64,000 bases of DNA. Origin: DATIRA01 sp963766505. GTDB lineage: Bacteria; Pseudomonadota; Gammaproteobacteria; Steroidobacterales; Steroidobacteraceae. The DNA is taken from the NCBI GenBank assembly GCA_963766505.1, contig CAVYAL010000002.1, forward strand, positions 434,001 to 498,000, written 5' to 3'. Shown here in pieces: positions 1-7,195 of this stretch (its first letter is position 1; each line of letters begins with the position of its first letter). Below the pieces are notes generated by a model. That model was not told the origin of the DNA. It worked only from the letters and a program-made list of their open reading frames with translations, and did no database searches. Position numbers and translations under genes: made by a program.

Positions 1-2
1 TG

Positions 3-371
3 GAGACCACCGGAGTGGACTTCGCCGCAAACCGCTTCGGCTTCTACATCACGGACGGCGTGACGACGCGCTTCTCAGACTGGCACCGGAACCCGAACAT
101 GGGCGTTCACTCGGTGTTCTACGCCGGGAATGGGGACGTTCTGCAGATCGGTGAGTTCGCGCCTGGCAGATTCGCGCCCGGCGAGTGGATCACCGCCTGG
201 GAGTTCGGCGACCTGGCCGAAGGCACCCGCGAGTTCGACGACTTTGTGCTGCTGGTCGAGTCAGTCAATCCGCTCAGCGTGCCGGAGCCGGGATCCCTGG
301 CCCTGATGGGCCTGGGGCTGCTGGGACTCTTCGGCGTCAGGGCAGGAAATAGACCGGGCTCGGCAGCCTGA
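3..371 (+). CDS. PEP-CTERM sorting-domain protein, 3' part only
   Basis: The reading frame is open from the window edge, so the gene starts upstream and only the last ~122 codons are here. The last 30 residues are a textbook PEP-CTERM tripartite signal: the motif VPEPGS, then a hydrophobic helix (LALMGLGLLGLFG), then a short tail with Arg. In known systems this tag sends a secreted protein to exosortase (EpsH/XrtA family), which removes it during export to the cell surface or biofilm matrix. The visible upstream part is hydrophilic and aromatic-rich and I cannot name its domain. No exosortase or PEP-CTERM exopolysaccharide gene lies in the window. The gene is followed by about 240 bp in which I see no gene before tRNA-Arg. 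The sorting signal is clear; the function of the body is unknown. Confidence 0.85.
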   Translation, partial: ETTGVDFAANRFGFYITDGVTTRFSDWHRNPNMGVHSVFYAGNGDVLQIGEFAPGRFAPGEWITAWEFGDLAEGTREFDDFVLLVESVNPLSVPEPGSLALMGLGLLGLFGVRAGNRPGSAA

Positions 372-615
372 CGCCGCGCGCGTGCAGGCCCCCCCTGGCG
401 TCAGGATCGCGCGCTGCGCCTGGTCGCGCCTTGCGCTTCGCTCGCCGGCGCCTGCGGAGACTCGGGCAACTGTGGACAGGCTGACAGCCCGACCACGATC
501 GGGACAAAGTGTACCTGCCTCGCGAATGGTAACGCGGTTGACAGCATCGTCGTGCCAATCCCCTGCACTGAGCGGGACAGGATTTGCTCTCGACCGCGCA
601 GATTCTCAATACAGA

Positions 616-691
616 TGGTGCCCCGAGCAGGAATCGAACCTGCGACCTACCGCTTAGGAGGCGGTCGCTCTATCCACTGAGCTACCGGGGC
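616..691 (-). tRNA. tRNA-Arg (anticodon CCU)
   Basis: Read on the minus strand this folds as a full cloverleaf of 76 nt with an encoded CCA end. The acceptor stem pairs GCCCCGG with TCGGGGC (one G-U pair), the D arm is GCTC..GAGC, and the T arm contains GGTTCGATTCC. The anticodon stem ACCGC/GCGGT closes the loop CTCCTAA, giving anticodon CCT, which reads the Arg codon AGG. It has its own promoter and lies downstream of tRNA-Ala on the same strand. Confidence 0.96.
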
Positions 692-701
692 CAGAGTATC
701 A

Positions 702-729
702 AGTGTAGTGGCGAGCGCCGCAGCCGCAA
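702..729 (-). promoter_or_regulatory. sigma70-type promoter of tRNA-Arg
   Basis: On the minus strand TTGCGG (724-729) is separated by 16 bp from TACACT (702-707). The predicted start of transcription falls a few bases before the first base of tRNA-Arg. The -35 hexamer and spacing are the same as those in front of tRNA-Ala. Confidence 0.6.
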
Positions 730-734
730 ACAAG

Positions 735-757
735 AAAGCCGGACGCGGGTCCGGCTT
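735..757 (-). terminator. Rho-independent terminator after tRNA-Ala
   Basis: A perfect 9-bp stem AAGCCGGAC/GTCCGGCTT with a 4-nt loop (745-748). On the minus strand it is followed by a T-rich tail (TCTTGTTTG). It lies between tRNA-Ala and the promoter of tRNA-Arg, so the two tRNAs are probably separate transcripts. Confidence 0.65.
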
Positions 758-770
758 GCCTGTTGTCCGT

Positions 771-846
<76 letters not shown>

Positions 847-860
847 ACGTGCGGGCGCGC

Positions 861-888
861 ATTGTAGCACCGGGCCCACCGACCGCAA
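861..888 (-). promoter_or_regulatory. sigma70-type promoter of tRNA-Ala
   Basis: On the minus strand TTGCGG (883-888) is followed after 16 bp by TACAAT (861-866), about 14 bp ahead of the tRNA 5' end. It overlaps the region in front of the divergent acetyltransferase gene. Confidence 0.65.
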
Positions 889-899
889 CCAAGGCTATG

Positions 900-1388
900 A
901 TGCGGCGCATGACGACATCAGTGCGCGCCGCCGAACCCTCTGATCTCGACACGATCGCGGACTTCAACGTAGCGATGGCGCTCGAGGCCGAGCACAAGCA
1001 CCTCGACCCGGATACGGTGAGAGGCGGCGTCGCTGCCGCACTCACCGACCCCGCCAAGGGGCGCTACTTCATCGCAGAGCGCGACGGACGGGTCGTCGGC
1101 CAGTTGATGATCACCTACGAGTGGAGCGACTGGCGCAACGGCGTCTTCTGGTGGATCCAGAGCGTCTATGTGCACCCGCAGGCGCGGCAGTCAGGCGTAT
1201 TCACGGCCCTGTTCCGGCACCTGGAATCGCAGGCACGATCCGAGCCCGGCGTCTGCGGCCTGAGGCTGTACGTCGAGCACGGCAACACCCGGGCGCAGTC
1301 GACCTACCGCCACTGCGGCATGCGCGACGCGGGTTACCGGGTCATGGAGATCGACTATTCAGATGCCGTACGGCCGGCGGGAGAATGA
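900..1388 (+). CDS. GNAT family N-acetyltransferase
   Basis: A protein of about 162 residues with the GNAT fold order: an N-terminal beta-alpha region (VRAAEPSDLDTIADFN), a central strand pair (VVGQLMITYEW), then the acetyl-CoA binding strand and loop (IQSVYVHPQARQSGVFTAL), where the usual Q/R-x-x-G-x-G/A is read as RQSGVF. The late motif VEHGNTRAQSTYRHCGM is the typical GNAT 'N..A...Y...GF' helix. The substrate cannot be told from sequence. Three ATGs lie close together (897, 900, 909); 900 is chosen because AAGG at 891-894 is spaced well for it. The stop lies one base before the peroxiredoxin start, so the two are probably co-transcribed. Confidence 0.85.
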   Translation: MRRMTTSVRAAEPSDLDTIADFNVAMALEAEHKHLDPDTVRGGVAAALTDPAKGRYFIAERDGRVVGQLMITYEWSDWRNGVFWWIQSVYVHPQARQSGVFTALFRHLESQARSEPGVCGLRLYVEHGNTRAQSTYRHCGMRDAGYRVMEIDYSDAVRPAGE

Positions 1389-1389
1389 A

Positions 1390-1845
1390 ATGCTGAAATC
1401 GGGGACGAAAGCACCGCAGTTCGAACTGCCCGACCAGGACGGCCGCTCGCGCAGCCTCAAGTCGCTGCTCGAGGATGGCGCGTTGATCCTGTACTTCTAC
1501 CCGGCCGACTTCACGCCGGGATGCACGAAGGAAGCGTGCAGCTTCCGGGACCTGCACCAGGACCTGCTGCGTGCCGGGCTGCGGGTCGTCGGCGTGAGCC
1601 CTCAGGACACCGACTCGCATCGCCGGTTCGCGGAGAAGCACGGGCTCAATTTCACGCTGCTCTCGGACCCGGACAAGACGGTCGTGAAAGCCTACGACGT
1701 GGACGGCCCGCTCGGCTTCGGCGTGCGACGTGGAACCTACCTGATCGCGCGGGACGGGACGATCAAGGACTCCGTGCTCGCGGACCTCCGGATCGGTGCC
1801 CACGAGGAGTTCGTCCGCAACGCCGTCGCCGCAGGCGATAAATAA
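1390..1845 (+). CDS. Peroxiredoxin, PrxQ/BCP type with CxxxxC
   Basis: Thiol peroxidase of the AhpC/TSA superfamily, 151 residues, likely cytoplasmic. The fold starts with the usual KAPQFELPDQDG segment. The peroxidatic site is PADFTPGCTKEAC: the first Cys is the peroxidatic one, and a second Cys five residues later fits the intramolecular resolving Cys of the two-Cys PrxQ subgroup. The gene starts just after the GNAT stop with GGGAG at 1379-1383 as ribosome site. A second, different PrxQ (bcp) is encoded at 5208-5681 and lacks this second Cys. The gene ends in an AT-rich patch that separates it from a convergent gene. Confidence 0.92.
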   Translation: MLKSGTKAPQFELPDQDGRSRSLKSLLEDGALILYFYPADFTPGCTKEACSFRDLHQDLLRAGLRVVGVSPQDTDSHRRFAEKHGLNFTLLSDPDKTVVKAYDVDGPLGFGVRRGTYLIARDGTIKDSVLADLRIGAHEEFVRNAVAAGDK

Positions 1846-1864
1846 TAATTTTAAATCAATTATT
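1844..1864. repeat. AT-rich inverted repeat between convergent genes
   Basis: AATAATT (1844-1850) and AATTATT (1858-1864) form a 7-bp inverted repeat with a 7-nt spacer, in an otherwise GC-rich sequence. It sits in the 31-bp gap between two stop codons and could end transcription from either side, but there is no GC-rich stem, so this is weak. Words in this patch recur in reverse complement in the AT-rich patch near 63864-63905. Confidence 0.4.
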
Positions 1865-1876
1865 TGACGTTTATTT

Positions 1877-2470
1877 CTACGACGACTTCGAGGATTTGAT
1901 CGGGGCGGACGCCGTTCCGTACCGGAGCTTGAACAGGCGTGCCTCGCCCGGCCTCGGCAGCGCGACGATGAACAGCGCGTCGTATTCCTCGGGCTCGATC
2001 GCCACGTCGATACCTGAAAGCGTCCGGATCACTTCGGGCAGCGTACCCGCATAGCCGACCACTACCACGGTCTCGCCGCGGTGCTGGCGGCGTATCCGCG
2101 ATGGAAGGTCCTCCCAGTCGCTCGCTGCCAGCAGGTTGATGGGCAGGCGGAACTGGTTCGCGACCGGTGCTGCGGTCTGCTGCGAGCGGCGGGTATCGGC
2201 CGCGTAGATGTGGTCGACGACCCTGCCGGCCAGCACCTCCTCGAGGTACAACCCGAGCCCGGTCACGCGCTGCTCGCCCGCACGACTGAGGTCCGGATCG
2301 CCGCTCTCCCCTGCTGCCGGCTCAGCGTGCCTGACGAGCACCACAACGGTGGTCCTGGCACTGGACTGCAACCAGTAGATCGCCGCTGCAGCCGCCAGCG
2401 CGATCAGCAGCGCAACGGCGATGGGCAGCAGCAGCGGCCGCCGTCGCAGCCGTTTCAGCTCCGCGGACAT
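1877..2470 (-). CDS. Membrane-anchored histidine phosphatase-like protein, second catalytic His replaced
   Basis: A protein of 197 residues. Residues ~13-34 form one membrane helix after a basic N-terminus (KRLRRRP), so the rest is probably periplasmic. The body is a histidine-phosphatase (phosphoglycerate mutase-like) domain: VVLVRHAEP with the phospho-accepting His48, and the Arg motif ADTRRSQQTA. The second catalytic His of the family, normally VVGHxxT, is Tyr140 here (VVVVGYAGTLPEV). The protein may therefore be a weak or non-catalytic member. The start at 2470 is chosen over an upstream one because it begins just before the basic/TM segment and leaves 16 bp after the apbE stop. It is likely co-transcribed with apbE. 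Confidence 0.78.
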   Translation of the reverse strand: MSAELKRLRRRPLLLPIAVALLIALAAAAAIYWLQSSARTTVVVLVRHAEPAAGESGDPDLSRAGEQRVTGLGLYLEEVLAGRVVDHIYAADTRRSQQTAAPVANQFRLPINLLAASDWEDLPSRIRRQHRGETVVVVGYAGTLPEVIRTLSGIDVAIEPEEYDALFIVALPRPGEARLFKLRYGTASAPIKSSKSS

Positions 2471-2486
2471 GCCGCCATCATACTGT

Positions 2487-3557
2487 TCAGCCGACGGGAC
2501 GGCGAAAGACACCAAAGCCCGCTGTCTCCCGCTCGTCGAAGCCGGAGCCGTCCTCGCGTCGCTGGATGAAAAGTGCCGCGAGGCCGAGTTGCTCCGCGAG
2601 CTCGAAACCAGCCTCGGGGCCGAGCACCATCAGCGCAGTCGCATAGGCATCGGCCAGCATCGCCGATTCGTGCACGACGGTGACGGAGGCCAGCCCGTGC
2701 CGAACCGGGGCCCCGGAGCGCGGGTCGATCGTGTGCGAGATCCGCCGGCCGTCGACCTGGCGGAAATCACGATAGTCGCCCGAGGTCGAGACGCTGCCGC
2801 CGTCAAGCTCCACGATGGCATGGGCGCGTCGCTCGCCGGAGACCGGCGCCTCGACAGCGATCCGCCAGGGACGACCCGCAGGGCTTTGGCCCCGGGCGCG
2901 TACTTCGCCGCCGATCTCGACCAGGTAGTCGCGGGCGCCGAGCGCATCGAGGCCACGCGCGATCTGGTCCACGGCATAGCCCGGCGCGATCGCGCCGACG
3001 TCCAGCTGCAGCGCAGATGTCGCCTTGCGCAATGCGGGCGGCCCTGCACGAAGCTCGAACTTGCCGTAGCCGGTGGACTCGAGCGCCTGGGCGATCTCGG
3101 CGGTGTCCGGCGCCCCCTCGCCGCGACCGGCATCGGTGCCGAAACCCCAGAGTTCGACCAGCGGACCGACCGTGGCGTCGAATGCGCCGCCGGTACGCTC
3201 GCTGACAGCCCGGGCCGCCTCGAGCACCTCGAACAGCGTGGGCGAGACCGGGATCCACTCGCCGGCTTCGTGCCGGTTCAGCGCGCTTATCTCCGAAGCC
3301 GCGTTCCAGGTCGAGAGCCGCTCGTCCGCCTCGGCCAGCACCTGGCCGACCAGCGCCGCGACCTCGGTCTGCTCGAGTTCGGCAGTGCCCGGTGCGACCA
3401 GCAGGCTGTAGGTCGTACCCATCGTCTCGCCCTGCAGCTGCAGGACGGCCGGCTGCCGGGCACAGGCGCCAATCAGCAGCAGCGACAGGAAAAGGGGCAG
3501 GACGCGGCGCAGGATGGTTCCCGGGGATGTGGCGGAGAGGGTGGGATTCGAACCCAC
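2487..3557 (-). CDS. apbE: FAD:protein FMN transferase, ApbE lipoprotein
   Basis: ApbE attaches FMN to Thr/Ser of flavoproteins such as NqrC/RnfG, or supports Fe-S metabolism, from the periplasmic face. Family motifs are all present: GTTYSLLV, STWNAASEISALNR, VGAIAPGYAVDQIA, LVEIGGEVRARG, SGDYRDF, HTIDPRSGAPV and the metal-binding ADAYATAL. A lipoprotein signal precedes them: RRVLPLFLSLLLIGAC, with Cys as the lipidation site. The start is unclear. The only conventional in-frame start after the tRNA 5' half is GTG at 3557, inside the tRNA-Ser gene; between the tRNA and the lipobox there is no ATG, GTG or TTG, only ATC and CTG. No Nqr or Rnf genes are in the window. The identity is certain; the 5' end is not. 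Confidence 0.9.
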   Translation of the reverse strand: MGSNPTLSATSPGTILRRVLPLFLSLLLIGACARQPAVLQLQGETMGTTYSLLVAPGTAELEQTEVAALVGQVLAEADERLSTWNAASEISALNRHEAGEWIPVSPTLFEVLEAARAVSERTGGAFDATVGPLVELWGFGTDAGRGEGAPDTAEIAQALESTGYGKFELRAGPPALRKATSALQLDVGAIAPGYAVDQIARGLDALGARDYLVEIGGEVRARGQSPAGRPWRIAVEAPVSGERRAHAIVELDGGSVSTSGDYRDFRQVDGRRISHTIDPRSGAPVRHGLASVTVVHESAMLADAYATALMVLGPEAGFELAEQLGLAALFIQRREDGSGFDERETAGFGVFRRPVG

Positions 3558-3620
3558 GAATGCCTTTTGGACATTACTGGAATTCCAGTCCAGCGCCTTC
3601 GACCACTCGGCCACCTCTCC
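3530..3620 (-). tRNA. tRNA-Ser (anticodon GGA)
   Basis: A class II tRNA of 91 nt on the minus strand with an encoded CCA. The acceptor stem is GGAGAGG/CCTCTCC. The anticodon stem CTGGA/TCCAG closes CTGGAAT, giving anticodon GGA, which reads the Ser codon UCC. The long variable arm typical of serine tRNAs is present between the anticodon and T arms, and the T arm contains GGGTTCGAATCCC. It is transcribed toward apbE, which follows at once. Confidence 0.96.
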
Positions 3621-3671
3621 GGCTCGAAGGGCCGCAGAGACTACACGTTCGACAACCCGCGGAAAAGAGCC

Positions 3672-4553
3672 TCAGTCGAGTCCGATGCCGGCGTCACGCA
3701 TCGCGGCCTCGACCTCGGGCCGCCGCGATTCCGACAGCGGCGTCAGCGGCAGGCGGATGCCGGCTTCGATCAGCCCCAGCCGCGCGACGGCCCACTTGAC
3801 CGGAATCGGGTTCGACTCGACGAACAGCGCCCGGTGCAGCGGCATCAGGCGACGGTTCAGCTCGGCGGCTTCCTCGTGGCGACCCGCGAGTCCGGCGGCG
3901 CAGAGCTCGTGCATGGCCCGTGCCGCGACGTTCGCGGTGACTGAAATGACACCTGCCGCTCCGATCCGGATCAGCCCGGCGGCCGTCGGGTCGTCGCCGC
4001 TCAGCAGCCCGAACCCGCGCTCGCTCTGCGCGAGCACCGCCTCGCCGCGCGCGAGGTCCCCGGTCGCTTCCTTGACCCCGACGATGCGGGGATGGGCGGA
4101 CAGCCGGGCAATCGTCTCTGGCAGCATGTCGCAGGCCGTGCGGCCGGGAACGTTGTACAGGATCAGCGGCACGCCGACCGCGTCGGCAATCGCGGTGAAA
4201 TGCAGTTCGAGTCCCCGCTGGGTGGGCTTGTTGTAGTACGGAGTGACGACCAGCAGCGCATCCGCCCCGGCCGCCTCCGCTGCGCGCGAGAGCTCGATGC
4301 TCTTCGCCGTGCAGTTCGTGCCGCTGCCGGCGATGACCGGCATCCGGCCACCGACCCGTGCCTTCGCGCGGCGGATCAGCGCTTCGAGCTCGGCCGTCTC
4401 GAGCACCGGCGACTCACCGGTCGTGCCGCCCACGACGATGCCGTCGGTGCCTTCGGCGAGGTGGAAGTCGATCAGCCGGTCCCAGCTGTCGAGATCGACG
4501 GACCCATCGGCGCGCATGGGGGTGACCAGCGCCGGGATACTGCCCTTGAACAT
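3672..4553 (-). CDS. dapA: 4-hydroxy-tetrahydrodipicolinate synthase
   Basis: DapA condenses pyruvate with aspartate semialdehyde, the first committed step of lysine and diaminopimelate synthesis. The 293-residue length is normal for the family. Motifs: the pyruvate-binding GGTTGES loop, the YYNKP motif with the catalytic Tyr, the Schiff-base Lys in VGVKEATGD, and the C-terminal NPIPVKWA segment. The start at 4553 (MFKGSIPALVTPM) matches the usual N-terminus. The gene is divergent from gcvR across a 116-bp gap and is followed by tRNA-Ser on the same strand. Confidence 0.97.
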   Translation of the reverse strand: MFKGSIPALVTPMRADGSVDLDSWDRLIDFHLAEGTDGIVVGGTTGESPVLETAELEALIRRAKARVGGRMPVIAGSGTNCTAKSIELSRAAEAAGADALLVVTPYYNKPTQRGLELHFTAIADAVGVPLILYNVPGRTACDMLPETIARLSAHPRIVGVKEATGDLARGEAVLAQSERGFGLLSGDDPTAAGLIRIGAAGVISVTANVAARAMHELCAAGLAGRHEEAAELNRRLMPLHRALFVESNPIPVKWAVARLGLIEAGIRLPLTPLSESRRPEVEAAMRDAGIGLD

Positions 4554-4669
4554 GATGAGCCCTCGACCCGCGGTGTTTTCGATGCTACTCAAGCGCCGCC
4601 CGCGCGGGCAAGGTCGCATTGCATGTACGCGGTCGCCCTGCCCCGCTACACTTGCCGCCGGTGGACTCC

Positions 4670-5200
4670 ATGAAACAACTGATAGCAATCTCCGCAATAG
4701 GCAGTGACCGCACGGGACTGGTCTACGACCTGACCCGCGTCGTGGTGGACTGCGGCGGCAACATCCTCGAAAGCCGGATGACGGCGCTCGGCAACGAGTT
4801 CGCGATGCTGCTGCTCGTCGGCGGCAACTGGCACACGCTCAGCAAGCTGGAGAGCGAGATCCAGAAGCTGGCCGAGTCCTCGGGACTCGCGATCAGCTCG
4901 CGCCGTACCGAGCAGCGTGCCCAGCGCGCCGATATGCTCCCCTACTCGGTGGACGTCGTCTGCCTGGACCAGCCCGGCGTGCTGCATTCGCTGGCCGGCT
5001 TCTTCTCGTCGCGCGGCATCGACATCGGGGAGATCAACACCCGCACCTACAACGCGGCCCACACCGGCGCGCCGATGTTCTCGGTGTACATGGTCGTGCA
5101 CGTCCCGAAGCGCGTGCACATCGCCGCGCTGCGCGAGGAGTTCATGGACCTCTGCGACCAGCTCAACCTCGACGCGATACTCGAACCACTGAAGGCATAA
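4670..5200 (+). CDS. gcvR: Glycine cleavage system transcriptional repressor GcvR (ACT domain protein)
   Basis: A protein of 176 residues made of two ACT domains (about 1-85 and 90-170), with typical starts LIAISAIGSDRTGLVYDL and YSVDVVCLDQPGVLHSLAGFF. In E. coli GcvR binds GcvA and turns off the glycine cleavage operon when glycine is low. The gene lies 7 bp ahead of bcp, the same gcvR-bcp pair as in enterobacteria, which supports the name. Neither gcvA nor gcvTHP is in the window, so the target here is inferred. Confidence 0.9.
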   Translation: MKQLIAISAIGSDRTGLVYDLTRVVVDCGGNILESRMTALGNEFAMLLLVGGNWHTLSKLESEIQKLAESSGLAISSRRTEQRAQRADMLPYSVDVVCLDQPGVLHSLAGFFSSRGIDIGEINTRTYNAAHTGAPMFSVYMVVHVPKRVHIAALREEFMDLCDQLNLDAILEPLKA

Positions 5201-5207
5201 CGAGACA

Positions 5208-5681
5208 ATGGCTGCCAAGACCGCAAAGCTCGACAGGAAAGTCCCGGATTTCTCGCTGCCCTCGACGGGCGGCGATTCATGGAAGCTTTCGGCCGCGGCC
5301 GGGCGCAAGCTGGTGCTGTACTTCTACCCGAAGGACAACACCTCCGGCTGCACCAAGGAGGGCCAGGCGTTCGCCGAGCTCTACCCGCAGTTCCGCAAGG
5401 CCAGGATCGAGGTGCTCGGCATTTCGCCGGACAGCCTCGCCTCGCACGAGAAGTTCAAGGCCAAGTACGACTTCCCGTTCGAGCTGCTCGCGGACGAGGA
5501 CAAGAAGGCCTGCACGCTGTTCGACGTCTACAAGGAAAAGAGCATGTACGGCCGCAAGTACATGGGCGTCGAGCGAAGCACCTTCCTGATCGACGCCGAG
5601 GGCGTGCTGCGTCAGGAGTGGCGCAAGGTGAAGGTCCCCGGCCACGCCGAGGAAGTGCTCGCCGCCGCGCGCGCGCTCTGA
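5208..5681 (+). CDS. bcp: Thioredoxin-dependent thiol peroxidase, bacterioferritin comigratory protein
   Basis: A 157-residue peroxiredoxin that reduces H2O2 and organic hydroperoxides using thioredoxin. The peroxidatic site is YPKDNTSGCTKEGQAF. The position five residues on, a resolving Cys in PrxQ, is not Cys here, so this copy is a one-Cys-like BCP or uses another Cys (KKACTLFDVY, residue ~103). It lies directly after gcvR with only 7 bp between them, so they are probably one transcript. Confidence 0.94.
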   Translation: MAAKTAKLDRKVPDFSLPSTGGDSWKLSAAAGRKLVLYFYPKDNTSGCTKEGQAFAELYPQFRKARIEVLGISPDSLASHEKFKAKYDFPFELLADEDKKACTLFDVYKEKSMYGRKYMGVERSTFLIDAEGVLRQEWRKVKVPGHAEEVLAAARAL

Positions 5682-5720
5682 ACGCCGCAGCCGACTTCCA
5701 CCCGAGGCGGAGCCCGAGAC

Positions 5721-7139
5721 TTGCCGACACGGAACAAGCCCGAACCCAAGCGGATATTCGTTCTCGACACCAACGTGCTGATGCACGACCCCTCGGCGAT
5801 CTTTCGCTTCGAGGAGCACGACGTCTACATCCCGATGGTCGTGCTCGAGGAGCTCGATGCCGGCAAGAAGGGCGTGTCCGAGTCCGCACGCAACGTTCGC
5901 CAGGTGAGCCGCTTCCTGGACGAGCTGATGGCGAACGCGTCGAAGCATCAGATCGACAAGGGGCTGGAGCTGCCGCCGGCCAAGTACGCGAACGGCGGCA
6001 AGAAGCCGCCGACCGGCCGGCTGTTCTTCCAGACCCGTGAGCTGAAGGGCGGGCTGCCGGACACGCTGCCGGGCCATGGCACTGACAACGCGATCCTCGC
6101 CCATACGCTGGCGCTGCAGCTCGAGCGGCCCAAGGCGAAGGTGACGCTGGTCTCGAAGGACATCAACCTGCGCATCAAGGCCGCGATCATCGGCGTGCAC
6201 GCGGAGGACTACTCCAGCGACCGCACGATCGAGGACGCGGACCTGCTCTACACGGGCAAGGACGCCGTGCCAGGAAATTTCTGGGACCGGGCAGGTCGCA
6301 GGCTCGAGTCCTGGCACGAGCAGGGCCGGACCCTCTACCGTGTGCGCGGTCGCATGACGCAGTCCTGGGCTGCGAACCAGTTCGTCTTCGAGGAAGGGGA
6401 ACAGGGTTTCGAGGCACTGGTGCGTCGCCTGGAAGGGGAAGCGGCCGTGCTCGAGCTGCTGCGCGACTACCGCAGCGACAAGCACGCGGTCTGGGGCATC
6501 ACGGCACGCAACCGGGAGCAGAACTTCGCGCTCAACCTGCTGCTCGACCCGGCGATCGATTTCGTCACGATCCTCGGGCCTGCCGGCACCGGCAAGACGC
6601 TGCTGACGCTCGCGGCCGGGCTCGCGCAGACGCTCGAGACCAATCGCTTCAACGAGATCATCATGACCCGTGTCACGATTCCGCTGGGCGAGGACATCGG
6701 CTTCCTGCCCGGCACCGAGGAGGAGAAGATGGAGCCCTGGATGGGCGCCCTGATGGACAACCTCGAGGTGCTGACCCAGAGCCAGGAGGGCGGCAGCTGG
6801 GGCCGCGCGGCGACCAACGACCTGCTGCGCAACCGCATCAAGATCCGCTCGCTCAATTTCATGCGCGGCCGGACCTTCCTGAACCGCTACCTGATCATCG
6901 ACGAGGCGCAGAACCTCACGCCGAAGCAGATGAAGGCCATCATCACGCGGGCCGGGCCGGGCACCAAGCTGGTCTGCCTGGGCAACATCGCGCAGATCGA
7001 CACCCCTTACCTGTCGGAGACCACCTCGGGCCTCACCTACGTCGTGAACCGCTTCCGGGGCTGGGAGCATTACGGTCACATCACGCTGACGCGCGGGGAG
7101 CGCTCGCGGCTCGCGGACTTCGCCTCGGAGATGCTCTGA
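5721..7139 (+). CDS. PhoH family protein with N-terminal PIN domain
   Basis: A protein of 472 residues starting at TTG (5721) behind a GGAG-like site. Residues ~10-160 are a PIN ribonuclease domain (IFVLDTNVLMHDP with the first metal-binding Asp, VVLEELDAGKKG, the later TDNAILAHTL and LVSKDINLRIKA). Residues ~265-470 are a PhoH ATPase domain with Walker A GPAGTGKTLLT (~285) and Walker B YLIIDEAQ (~391). This is the PhoH2 (PIN-PhoH/YlaK) arrangement; members studied in mycobacteria act as RNA helicase/RNase, and I infer the same here. No ybeY or ybeZ partner is nearby, in contrast to the short PhoH of the ybeZYX cluster. Confidence 0.92.
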   Translation: MPTRNKPEPKRIFVLDTNVLMHDPSAIFRFEEHDVYIPMVVLEELDAGKKGVSESARNVRQVSRFLDELMANASKHQIDKGLELPPAKYANGGKKPPTGRLFFQTRELKGGLPDTLPGHGTDNAILAHTLALQLERPKAKVTLVSKDINLRIKAAIIGVHAEDYSSDRTIEDADLLYTGKDAVPGNFWDRAGRRLESWHEQGRTLYRVRGRMTQSWAANQFVFEEGEQGFEALVRRLEGEAAVLELLRDYRSDKHAVWGITARNREQNFALNLLLDPAIDFVTILGPAGTGKTLLTLAAGLAQTLETNRFNEIIMTRVTIPLGEDIGFLPGTEEEKMEPWMGALMDNLEVLTQSQEGGSWGRAATNDLLRNRIKIRSLNFMRGRTFLNRYLIIDEAQNLTPKQMKAIITRAGPGTKLVCLGNIAQIDTPYLSETTSGLTYVVNRFRGWEHYGHITLTRGERSRLADFASEML

Positions 7140-7195
7140 GCGGGCACCGGACCGGCCAAGGAACCGGCCGCGACCCCAGAGGTCAAACCCCAAGC

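Noticed and set aside
3392..4236. Plus-strand frames across tRNA-Ser, including the GGCGWDSNPR-like peptide types
   Set aside because: Same artefact: translation of tRNA-Ser and of the antisense of apbE and dapA.
4554..4669. A glycine riboswitch or other leader in the dapA-gcvR gap
   Set aside because: The gap is only 116 bp, shared by two divergent genes, and I see no riboswitch core or convincing hairpin with T run.
5277..7193. Long open frames on the strand opposite phoH, the protease, sufB, putA, dnaE2 and others, up to ~790 codons
   Set aside because: They are shadows caused by high GC and codon bias. The opposite frames carry recognisable domains, while these translate to Arg/Ala/His-rich strings without any motif.
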